From contig NC_134084.1 in assembly GCF_000715075.1 (NCBI RefSeq), positions 4,776,501 through 4,840,500 of the forward strand: 64,000 bases of DNA, given 5' to 3'. This DNA is from Nicotiana tabacum. Taxonomy: Eukaryota; Streptophyta; Magnoliopsida; Solanales; Solanaceae. Position numbers and translations under genes: made by a program. Of the stretch, positions 33,440-42,936 are shown piece by piece. Below the pieces are notes generated by a model. It was not told the origin of the DNA. It searched no databases and saw only the letters and a list, made by a program, of their open reading frames with translations. The stretch's first letter is position 1, and each line of letters begins with the position of its first letter.

Positions 33440-33660
33440 AAATTACTTTGTTGTTGTGATTTTCTCTTTTCTCTTTCTTTCCTTTTCTCATTTTGCTTTC
33501 TTTTTCTCTTTTTGTTGCTTTTTTTCTTCTTTTTTTTCATTCTCCTTTTCTTCTTCTTCTTCTTCTTTTTTCATTCTTTTCTTCCTCTTTCATTCCTTTT
33601 TTTTCTTTCCTATTTCTTTCTCTTTTTCTCTTCTTTTTTACTTATCTTTCACGCTTGTAT
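33440..33660. repeat. Polypyrimidine tract (TTC/TTTC-rich)
   Basis: Nearly pure T/C on the plus strand (A/G-rich on the coding strand of D) for about 200 bp, with TTC runs. The 80-residue Phe/Ser frame across it is composition only. Confidence 0.85.
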
Positions 33661-33811
33661 TTATGATGTTTGCTACTGATTCCGAAAGAGGGGTATGAAA
33701 GAAAATAAATAAGGCTCAAAAGGGGGTAACAAAGGATAAAGTGTTTAGATAGCAGAACAAAATGCCTTCGTCATTCCAATCTTCAAAACATGCCAAGTAC
33801 AAACAACACAA

Positions 33812-34048
33812 TTAAACAAACCAAGGAAAATATTCGTAACATCTTTTGATTGCTCCAGACTTGATGACCATATCCACGCATTCGCCTTCTATATCTGTTA
33901 CATACAAAGCACCATTGGACAACACTCTCACTCTCACTACCATGAACGGCCCCCTACAAATTTGGGGCAAACTTGCCGTTATCTTCACCCGATGCAGCAT
34001 GATGCATTTCAATAGTGTATTTTTATGTTCTATCTGCCCCAGTTTCAC
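33812..34048 (-). pseudogene. Element D integrase C-terminal remnant
   Basis: A 78-residue frame contains PQICRGPFMVVRVRVLSNGA and LYVTDIEGECVDMVIKSGAI, matching the tail of Tat/Ogre integrase (compare QGSYIVYRVLTGGAL in element B). Nothing of the catalytic core precedes it. About 490 bp upstream is the end of gag, so the pol deletion lies between 34049 and 34541. This scrap shows D descends from a pol-bearing ancestor. Confidence 0.72.
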
Positions 34049-34541
34049 ACAATTCAGGCTTGAAGTGATCTCAAAATGCCTTCACTTATTTCCCTCAAAT
34101 GTCCCTACATCTTCAACATTGTTTCGTTGCTTCGTGACTAAACTGATTTTTAAAACCAGGTTGAGAATTACGTGTGCATGTCATGTCACTAGAGTCAATT
34201 AGGAAAAGAACTATAAAAGAAAAGGGAACTAAATGAAAATGACTAGAAATTACAGAAAACGAAAAATTGCATTAGACAGATGGTGAAAGGGTTTGAACAA
34301 CAAAACAAACAAACTAACTGAGGTCACAAACATAGAACAAACCTAGACAACACTAGATGAGCTACTATGACTAAACAAACTAGGCAAAATAAAAGGATAG
34401 AAGGGTTGGAGTCACAAGACAATATCCGGATTACAACCCTAAAATAACCCGGACAACAGAAATAACAACAAAATAAACCACCAAAACTCCTCCCTGACTA
34501 ACCAAGAAATGAGCGTCTTTCCAACTGTGAAGATCAGCATC
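34049..34541 (-). other. Gap spanning the pol deletion of element D
   Basis: No recognisable pol text. AT-rich in the left part. The deletion junction cannot be placed exactly. Confidence 0.5.
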
Positions 34542-34997
34542 TTAGCTACTGAATTCCGCATCAACATTACTAGGACCTTCACAAACCTCCATCACATTGT
34601 TCTTAATAAATTGCTTTTGGGTTCCCTTTGCTGGCTCATTCTTAAGATCAACCTCTGATAGCACTGAAAACTTTGTAGCGCGTGGACCTTCGAGGATCTC
34701 AGAAGAATTCTCATATTCCTTTCCAAAACAAATCATACTTACCATATGCATCTCATTACGAACAGGCGATGGACTTTGGTTAGTGTCTGCTGCATCAGGA
34801 TTTTGCACTACAATGTCACATGCATCAATCAACTTCTGAATTACTTTCTTCAGATTCCAACACTTCTCTATGTCATGCCCCTGGGCATCTGAGCAATATG
34901 CGCACCTTTGAGAAAAATCAAACTTCTTTGACAGAGGGTTTGGTATTTTTATATGAATCGACTTCAACATGTCCAATTGCTTCAACTTTTGGAACAA
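34542..34997 (-). pseudogene. Element D Gag C-terminal part with zinc knuckle
   Basis: 151 residues are in a separate open segment downstream of the Gag domain. Near residue 32 is CAYCSDAQGHDIEKC, a C-x2-C-x5-H-x4-C knuckle for RNA binding, followed by WNLKKVIQKLIDA. Element A has His at the second ligand; D keeps Cys. The region between this frame and the main Gag frame (34998-35168) is disrupted, so Gag of D may be broken or this part may come from a second frame. Confidence 0.75.
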
Positions 34998-35168
34998 ACT
35001 GGCGTATGATTCTCCAATAGGGTGAAAACCTTTTCTTCTTAAATGCTTACCATATCATACTTACCATATGCACCTCTCATTCTTAAATGCTTGATTGGGC
35101 CGAAAACCTGATCTAGGAGGTTTTCGATAGGCTCGTGGGGGTGGATAGGCATTTTGTGGAGCTGGGTA

Positions 35169-36461
35169 CTAGGAAAGTGATGTACGATTTTGGGAGTTCC
35201 GTGGAGAGAAGTGGTATTGGGGAGGATCCTCTAGCTCACAAGGATATCCACGGGGACGATGTCGAGGCTGGAAGTGTTGATCGGGAAAGCCCATTGGATC
35301 ATCTTTTCTGTTTCTCCTTCTTCCACCCAAGCTTACTGGGATGTTCTGAATGTTTTTCGAACAACTCATGATTTTGCCTGACTTGATTCCTTCTTCTACT
35401 AGCTCCCCCATTTTTAACACATCATAGAAGGGCTTCCCTAGGGCCGGGATCAAATGACTGAAGTAGGTGGGCCCCTGGGCTTGTAGGAAAAGCTCAACTA
35501 TTTCTTCTTCGCCAATCGAGGTATTGACTCGAGCAGCCTGCTCCCTCCATCTGAGCCCAAACTCCATAAAGCTTTCCTCCGATTTCTTTTCCATTTTAGA
35601 TAGGGAGGAGCGGTCTGGGGTAACACCTGATCTATATTGAAAGTATCGAACAAAATCTTGAGCCATGTCACCTAATGTAGGCCACTTACCAACATCTTGA
35701 CGATTATGCCATTCCAAAGCTGCTCCGGTTAGGCTCTCACTGAAGTACTCCATCAACAAATCATATTTCTCGCCAACACTTCTCATTTCACTGCAATAAT
35801 CCCTCAAATGGGCTACCGGATCTCCACACCCATCATACAAGTTAAATCTTGGCACTTTGAATCCCGCGGGCAGGCGAACGTCAGGGGACACAGACAGTTC
35901 TTTGTAAGCCATGCTACCCTGGTCTCCCCTTTCTTGTTTGTTCTTTAAGGATTGTTCTATGCCTTTCAGCCTCCTGGGTATCCCATCTCGCCCTTTTCTT
36001 CCTGTGAACTCTTCATTTACAACATGAGACCCATCCCGCGGACCCTGCCTGTATGAGTTAGGAACCTTGTGGGCAACCTCTGAGGGGTAATATTGGGCAT
36101 CATGAGCTTTGAGTAGGTGTTCATTGTTGGGAATGGTGGATAAGACTGGAGGGCAATTTTTGGAAAAGGTAATTGGAAGATGAGTGATGGAGCTACTAGG
36201 GTGGTTGGGAAAGCCATGATAAGTGGGTGGATCTGGAGAGTATGGGGGATCATCTGGCACTGTGACCGGTGTTTGGGTAAGGGTAGCATTTAGGAAGCTA
36301 GGTGGTGGCGGGGGTGGTGCCTTCCCAGTCATCCAGGCCTGATACATGTCCGCCATGTGTTGTCTTAACATCCTCACCTCTTCAACCAACCCATTGTCCT
36401 GTTCAACCAATTGTTTTTGGGCACCTGTATCAACCAACTTAGTTTTGTTGTTATCTACCAT
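35169..36461 (-). CDS. Element D Gag (main domain)
   Basis: The frame is open for 430 residues from ATG at 36461 to the stop at 35169-35171. An N-terminal helical stretch (LVEEVRMLRQHMADMYQAWM, about residues 25-44) precedes a Pro-rich run (six consecutive prolines near residue 50). The conserved Gag block runs from about residue 195: LPAGFKVPRFNLYDGCGDP, LTGAALEWHNRQDVGKW and FMEFGLRWREQAARV. It is the only long uninterrupted coding frame in D. The zinc knuckle follows in another frame. The role would be particle assembly and packaging of its own RNA. Confidence 0.82.
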   Translation of the reverse strand: MVDNNKTKLVDTGAQKQLVEQDNGLVEEVRMLRQHMADMYQAWMTGKAPPPPPPSFLNATLTQTPVTVPDDPPYSPDPPTYHGFPNHPSSSITHLPITFSKNCPPVLSTIPNNEHLLKAHDAQYYPSEVAHKVPNSYRQGPRDGSHVVNEEFTGRKGRDGIPRRLKGIEQSLKNKQERGDQGSMAYKELSVSPDVRLPAGFKVPRFNLYDGCGDPVAHLRDYCSEMRSVGEKYDLLMEYFSESLTGAALEWHNRQDVGKWPTLGDMAQDFVRYFQYRSGVTPDRSSLSKMEKKSEESFMEFGLRWREQAARVNTSIGEEEIVELFLQAQGPTYFSHLIPALGKPFYDVLKMGELVEEGIKSGKIMSCSKNIQNIPVSLGGRRRNRKDDPMGFPDQHFQPRHRPRGYPCELEDPPQYHFSPRNSQNRTSLS

Positions 36462-36861
36462 TGCATTTTGACTTTATGTTGTGGAGAGGAGTTACTACTT
36501 CGAGGACCACAAACTAACCACCTTTCTGCTATGAAGATATCAAAAGGAACAAAATGGGGTCATCCCGTTAGCGTTATGGCATTTAACACCAGAAATATCA
36601 CATTGCGTGCAATGCACCTAGCAACAATTAATGGTTTTAGAATGACTTCGAAGGTCATAAGGTCATTTGGCATCATCCCAATCTGTCCATTTGAATCTTT
36701 TTTTTTTCTTTCCTCGCACTTCTTAGCTCGCTCATTTTCTTTCCCCTTTTCTTTCTGATTGTCGCTCTTTTCTTCCTTTTCAATTCTCACCTCCCATAAT
36801 TTCACCATCATTTTCTCTCCTTTTTTTTTTGTGTTTCTTTTAATAATAAAAAAATGATTCG

Positions 36862-36930
36862 ATCGAACCCTATGTAGGTTGCCTACGTATCATGACGCCG
36901 CATGAATCAGATCTTTGCGTAGTTCGGGCA
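36862..36930 (-). other. Recurring inter-module motif, element D, upstream of gag
   Basis: On the + strand GGTTGCCTACGTATC, then GAATCAGATC, then GCGTAGTTCGGGCA. It lies about 400 bp upstream of gag, as copy 1 lies about 140 bp upstream of gag in element A. Confidence 0.65.
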
Positions 36931-39221
36931 GATCGAGAATGGAGTAAATGAGCTAACTCTTTTTTTTTTTGGAAGGAAGACTTTTAAACAAGGAATTTTT
37001 TTTTTTTAATTCTTCTTTTTTTCTGATTTTTTTTTGAATTTTTTGGAAAAAATACTTCTTCTTTTTTTTTAAACAATCCACTAGGCATAGCCTAGGGCTA
37101 GGTTTTTATATATATAAAACAAAAAGGAACAAATTGTCATGACAGTCTTACAAAATGAATGAGTAAACATTGAAAACTACACGTATCCTATTATCAAATT
37201 TGGACAAGAGCCCATCATTGATATCACATGAAGTCTATTGTAGTCTTTATTTGCACCAACTAGTCCTTTGAGTCCAGTACTATTATGATCCACCTGCATT
37301 ATGTGAATTTTGGACTAATATTCTTTGTCATAGATATCCGTCGTCCTGTCATTGCCTTGATGACCATAACTTCTTACTTTATGTCCAGTTTGCACTTGTG
37401 CTTCGATAATACTTGCCCAGCTTTCTTTCAAATGTAACTCTAGCGCCTTTGTTTGCTTGATCACTGAAACATTGAAGGTTATTAGCTGCATGAAAAAATG
37501 ATAGTAGAGCCTGCTCAGAAAATGATACGCTGCATTGTCCAATGAACCAAATTGCTGTGTATTTCCACATTTTGGGAGATTTCCTTTGCTCTTTCTTTGT
37601 GTCCTCTACTCGACGTTGTCCTGAGTAGTCCCATATCTTTGCCTTATAAGTTTGTTATTCCAAATGCTGACTAAAATATCCGCAGAAACCTGCACAAAAT
37701 AATTTGCTGAAAATCCAGCCATTCCTGTTGTGCTTCTTTTAGTTTCATTTTCGTATAGTGTCCTCCTGCTTGGTGCTGATTTCCTTGCACCCTGTGATTG
37801 TCCTTGCTTAGGAGAAAATTGCTGCTCTAACAATATGTACCATATGTGCTCCAAACGTGTCAGCATCCATTGCCAAATTAGCGTTTGAAGCAGCAACTTT
37901 TCCAAAATTGTTTAAGCATGCTTGTGCATGTCACCTTTCCTTCCTCAAGGGAATGAACACATGGTGCTAATACCACCCATAGTGGTCGTAATGAGTGACA
38001 AGGTCTGTTTACAGTAAAGTACCCTGCAAAACAACACACGAAATTTCTGCCCGACTCAACTTGCATGTATATGCTAAAAAACCTGATGCCTTCCTGCTTG
38101 TAGTTGTATACTGCTGTTTCAGCTTTCTATAACTGAATTCCATTTGTCTGCATGAATCTTCTGTGATGTCCATAGTCATACCCATACATTTATCAGCTTG
38201 CCCTCCATTGGAATGAGTATAAATACTAATATCACCATTTGAAGGTTGGGCCAGAAGAGAAGCATAAGTACACTATTGTTCCCTATTTCTTTGAATTCTC
38301 TGCGTTCCATAGCTGTGTGCGCAAAATCTGTCAACTTCATAATCCATGCTGTCCTGTTTACTATTGTTACCATGTGTTCCCCTTTTGTGTCCTGCTTTTC
38401 TCTTTTTGTGGCATAATGTTTGTGTTGAATGAGAGCAACACTTACTGAACATTGGTATCCCTGTATTTGATGCCCATCAAAAACTACTGCTCTATTCGTA
38501 ACATCTGGGCACTACGAAGAAAAAACACTTCACCTTTTGTAGCAGCACTGGAGCATGTGAAACGTGATTCAGTAGTAGTTGATTTGTCAAAACACCGCAG
38601 ACTGAGATTATTCTTCAATAGAGCTTGATCAGTAATTCTGTTGTCATTTCTCTTTCGTGTAGCATCATAGCCAAACTCAGTCGAGCAGCAAAACACCAAT
38701 ATGATAAATCAATCTGCTTCGTTGTGTTGATGGACTGAAGCCACTGTGACCAAGCAATACAATTCCTTGTGCATTGTTCCTGAGGAAATTGGGCTGTATC
38801 TCTTCCATATGGGTGTCTTCAACCACAGATTGAGCATAATTCAATGCTAATACCACTGTGTATTAAAGCATGTCCACACAGTAGGAATACTAGCCCCAAC
38901 ATACGATGTTGAAGTAGTCACAGCAACACAATTTCATGTGTGTTATTCCTGGAAAAGTGGAATGTATCTTCCCTTCTTTTGATGCCTCAATCACATAATG
39001 GGCTACATGATATTCAGACAGTAGTAATCGCAGCACCAAGGAGACTGACTCTACATCTGTAACACACCCCAATCTTCATAACTAAAGCATCACAGAGGAG
39101 GTAAGTATCTGATGTAACAAACCAGTGCAGGTTCAGTATCCTCTGAGATGATCTAGAAGGAAACACTTCTGAAACAAGAATAAAACAAATATACATATTT
39201 TTTCGAATTTTTGAAAATTTG
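36931..39221 (-). other. ORF1-sized slot of element D without a long ORF
   Basis: 2.3 kb lies between two copies of the recurring motif, exactly where element A carries ORF1 (2.06 kb). The largest frames here are about 100 residues or less and show no match to ORF1 of A or B that I can recognise. The base composition is unremarkable after an initial T-rich run. It could be a fully decayed ORF1 or unrelated sequence carried by the element. Confidence 0.5.
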
Positions 39222-39290
39222 GGCCGGAACCGATGAGGTTTGCCTACGTATCTCACATCCGGTGAGAATCAGACCCACGTAATTTGGGCA
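39222..39290 (-). other. Recurring inter-module motif, element D leader copy
   Basis: On the + strand GTTTGCCTACGTATCTCAC, then GTGAGAATC, then CACGTAATTTGGGCA. Nearly the same text as 9631-9690 in element A, including TATCTCACATCCGGTGAGAA. Confidence 0.7.
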
Positions 39291-39639
39291 GATTGCATAC
39301 AGGCGAGAATTAAAAAAAACAACTGACTTATAGAAAACACATTTTTTTGTCTTTTTTTTTCGAAAAATGATGAAACATGTAAAGTCTTTTTGAATTTTCT
39401 TTTTCCTTTTTTTTATTTTTGATTTTTCGGAAAATGATGAAAAAGTGCAAAATCTTTTGAATTTTTCAAGCTCTTTTGTTTCTTAACAAAATGTAACAGA
39501 AAACATAATTAGGCCCCACTCGCTTTATCTTCACACTTCACCCTCTTTTTTTTTTTTCTTTCTTCTTTCTTTTTCATTATTTTTTTTTCATTTCTTCATT
39601 TACCCTCAGCTATCATTGGTCCGCCAAATGACCCTTTTA

Positions 39640-39960
39640 CCCTTGAATAAATGCAACATGTAGCACATAAGATGCATCAGGATGATCTTTTGTTTTTTGG
39701 GGTATACCTGTCCTAGACGGACCCAACCCCTGTGTTTAGTCCCCTAAGTCAAGTGCACATGATGCAAACAAGCGTTCCTACTTGGGATCCGGCATGAAGC
39801 TGAGTTATTCTAGATTCAAAACATGGGTTTATTGTTCTAGACCTGGCTTACCCGAGCGACAGCTCGAGCCGAGGGGGAGCAGCGTACCGGGAATACAGAA
39901 GCTTCATCGGCTTTGCAACTTGTCCGAACCTCGTTCTAAATTTGGGATATGACTCTAACA
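39640..39960 (-). promoter_or_regulatory. Element D 5' leader conserved with element A
   Basis: It matches 10140-10480 of element A over several long blocks. Just inside the primer site (40020-40170) the similarity continues (TTTATATACAGTTCA, TCAAAGCGGTAAAAG). Packaging or translation signals are likely but unproven. Confidence 0.5.
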
Positions 39961-40172
39961 GAAAAGAAGTCACACGAAATGCACACTTCTTCATGATTTA
40001 GAAGACTTAGAGAGAAGAGGGATTTCGCAACAGTTTATATACAGTTCACGGAATATCAAAGCGGTAAAAGCAATCAATTAGCACATTAGGACCAAATCAT
40101 GTAACAAAATCAGATAATGGATAAAGCCAACTATAACAATTATTCTAAGCTCGAATTCTTGAACCCTGAACT

Positions 40173-40207
40173 AGAGATTCTGGGTTCGATCCCCAACAGA
40201 GTCGCCA
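40173..40207 (-). promoter_or_regulatory. Primer-binding site of element D with extended tRNA-Arg identity
   Basis: Read on the + strand, the segment looks like the 3' third of a tRNA: AGAGATTCTGGGTTCGATCC, then CCAACAGAGTCGCCA, ending in the CCA tail. It resembles plant tRNA-Arg(ACG), as recalled, through the T-arm and acceptor arm. It begins 4 bases (GAGC) from the LTR, as in element A. The normal requirement is about 18 bases; here the likeness runs to about 35. Confidence 0.7.
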
Positions 40208-40211
40208 GAGC

Positions 40212-42474
40212 TGTCACACCTCTTTTTTCACTATACCCCCGAAAGGGAGTATATAAGAAGTTTTTTCCAACTTAAAATGACAATCGAAACGGGATTAATT
40301 ATTTATCAGATTCAGAGTCTCCATTTGGGAGATTTATGGTGTCCCAAGTCACCGGTTCAAATCCCGAATCAAGGAAAGGATTGACTCTGTTTAACAGTAC
40401 GCGAACCAGAAATCCGAGTAAGGAATTCTGCTAACCCGGGAGAAGGTGTTAGGCATTCCCGAGTTTCGTGGTTCTAGCACGGTCGCTCAACTGTTATATT
40501 CAGCTTAATTATCTGATTTTAAACAATTACGAACCTATGTGCAAATTTTAACTTTAAATCGCTTTCAATTATTTTAAGGAAGATTTCAACGTCATCTAAA
40601 TCATGTCTTTGGACTGCGCCACATAAAATGCACCCACAGTCCGGGACATGTTCTATTTAACGTTGTTAAGATTGGGATTTGTGTCACATGAAATGCATAC
40701 CGAGTTTAGGAAGGTAATTTTAACATAACGCGCCTAAAGCAACTATGCACTTTCAACTTTGCGAGGTCTATGGAAAATCAACTAAATGGCACGCCTCGAT
40801 TTTATTAAAGGAAAGGCATTCAATTAAGTGAACTACGGATATTCATATTTAGAACTAAGTTGAAATGAAGTATCACAACTACGTTACGGGAACCGTACCC
40901 GTAGCCATGATAATATATTTAATTAATCACGCCCACATTCAAACAGTGAGTAAAAGGGGCTAGTGGTTCCAAATGAAATTTAAGCAGTTCATTTTTATAA
41001 TCTCGCTAAATCAAAACCAAAGCAATTATTAGCACTAAATAACCATCACATAATAATGCTGGAATCGATTTTACCTAAAACAATTACCATAACAGATAGA
41101 TTCTTTCTAATCATTAATCACAACGGAATATAGTACAACTGATAGCGTCGTCTCCATTTATTGGCAATCAAAACTTTGTGTAGGAAGAGAGCAACAAGGT
41201 GAGGATTAATTATATTAGGAAATGCCACCTTCCATCCATGCCAACTACACTCTAATTTATTAGTTATTCACATACTATCTGAATGCTCTCATGACCCATA
41301 TAAGCGCACGTTGGTACAGATTTGCAGAACAAAATATGAATTCCACTACTTTCTTATAATAACAAAAGAAATTCGAAACAAAGAACCAGCTCAAACAAGT
41401 CTAAAATTAGCGCTGCAAATCACCACATTAAACACCAAAAGCACAAAAACAGGCAGAGACATTTTGTTGTCAAACTAAAACAAATGATAAGAAAGCATGG
41501 ACCTCAAATGAAGCATCTTACTTTACTAGTTTGAAACTCAACAATGAGCAGAACCGCGAACCAACCTCGATAGGTGACAGACAGAATCAACTCGAGCTCG
41601 TTAGAGACCTTGTGTCGCTGCGTTCTGTTCTTGGTGTTTGGGCAGTGAAGAACGAGCAGTCACCCCTCGCTTTTATACACCTGGTGTGTGCGTCGTGGCG
41701 TTTTCCAGTGAATTCGTCACTGGTTTGATTAGAGGAGAAGTTGAAGTGTCATTTGGGGTGGGGTGAAGAGAAAGGGGGTTGTTGTTTGTGAGATGAAGGA
41801 GAAGGAGCGGCTTTGGCTGGTTTTGTTTGTGTCCTCTGAAGAAGACGATGACGGGGAGGGGGTGGACTGAAGAAGACGATCTTCAGGGGGACGGGGGTCC
41901 TGTTGTTCAGCTGCTTGATTTTTTTAGTCTCTTAGGCCCTAGCCCCTTTCTCTTTTTTAAGGCTTACTTTATAGGTAGAGTCTAGGTTTAGGTGTATTTT
42001 TGTGTATTTTTCCCATTAGTCCCTAGGTCTTTTTTATTTGTTTTTGCTCCAAAGAAGAGTCTAGAAGGGTCCTTAAGCTTAATGGACTAATCCAAATTGG
42101 GCCAAGAACTGGGCTCTAAAACTCTTAAAATTGTGATCCAATACCTTAATTGACTCCTTTTAAAATAAGATAAAAATACTACACAATCCAAAGCTAATGC
42201 TAATTAATTAAACCAAACATGAAACTATTTTTGTGTTTTCATAATTATATAAAGATAAAAATAAGGTACTTTTTTTTGTATATTATTATTATTATTTTTA
42301 CTTTATGAAAGGTACATAAAATAAAATATATTTTTTTTGTAATTTTTATTTTCTTGTAATAAAATAAAGTAAAAGAGTAAAAATGAGTTGAAATAGCTAT
42401 ATTAGGCCTAAATTAAATATTTACGTGCTAATATATAAAACATCTTGAGGAGGGTCAAAAATCACATGTCTACA
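40212..42474 (-). repeat. 5' LTR of element D (right copy)
   Basis: TGTCACACCTC to TGTCTACA, 2263 bp, nearly the same length as the left copy. TATA box on the minus strand at 41670-41677 (TATAAAAG). It is followed by the TCACC target duplication at 42475-42479. Confidence 0.9.
41670..41677 (-). promoter_or_regulatory. TATA box of element D 5' LTR
   Basis: GTATAAAAGCGAGG on the minus strand, about 1.46 kb from the LTR/primer-site boundary. It is the promoter of the full-length transcript if active. Confidence 0.6.
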
Positions 42475-42936
42475 TCACCTAAGACCCCCCTCCATGGTAC
42501 GCAGACAATGTGAATTATCTTGTGAGTGGGGTACTTCCTCCTGAAATTGAATCTGAAGCTAGAAAGAGGTTTCGACATGATGTGAATTTCTACTATTGGG
42601 ATGAGCCATATTTGTACAAGCAGTGTGCTGATCAGTTGATGAGGAGATGCATTCCATAAAAAGGAGGTAAAATTAGTGTTGTATGATTGTCATACCTCAT
42701 CTTATGGGGGCCATCATGGAGGCGATAGAATAGCTGCAAAGGTATTACAATCTGGTTTCTTTTGGCCAACATTATTCAAAGATGCCCATGCATTTGTTAA
42801 GAAATGTGACCAGTGTCAGAAAGCAGGAACAATCACAAGGAGGCATGAATGCCTTTGAATAATATCTTTGAGGTTGAGATTTTTGATATGTGGGGGATAG
42901 ATTTTATGGGACCATTCCCATTGTTCAAAGGAAACC
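42475..42936 (+). pseudogene. Element C integrase N-terminal part
   Basis: It continues the reading of C after element D: PPWYADNVNYLVSGVLPPEI, then YYWDEPYLYKQCADQL and a TAA near 42658. After a frame change comes the integrase zinc-binding region (SSYGGHHGGDR, then FVKKCDQCQKAG) and the first catalytic Asp in WGIDFMGPF near 42893-42918. It is cut by solo LTR F in the codons for GN-Q. Confidence 0.82.

Larger units (their letters stand above)
27284..42474 (-). mobile_element. Element D: gag-only Ogre-like retrotransposon, complete ends
   Basis: LTRs at 27284-29548 and 40212-42474 match closely. They are flanked by the perfect 5-bp target duplication TCACC (27279-27283 and 42475-42479). Minus-strand order: 5' LTR, tRNA-Arg primer site, leader, an ORF1-sized slot without a long ORF, gag, an integrase C-terminal scrap, a long repeat-rich 3' region, a polypurine tract and the 3' LTR. 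Protease, RT, RNase H and the integrase core are absent, so D would need proteins in trans. It inserted into the pol region of C. The LTR starts, spacer, primer site and leader resemble element A. Confidence 0.9.

Noticed and set aside
33456..33698. 80-residue Phe/Ser-rich hydrophobic frame
   Set aside because: Produced by a polypyrimidine tract; composition only.
37315..39256. Short minus-strand frames (60-99 residues) in the ORF1 slot of element D
   Set aside because: No ORF1 phrase, no known domain and several overlapping frames; I do not list them as genes.
40173..40207. tRNA-like sequence as a tRNA gene
   Set aside because: Only the 3' third is present, with no anticodon or D-arm, and it sits 4 bases from an LTR, so it is the primer-binding site.
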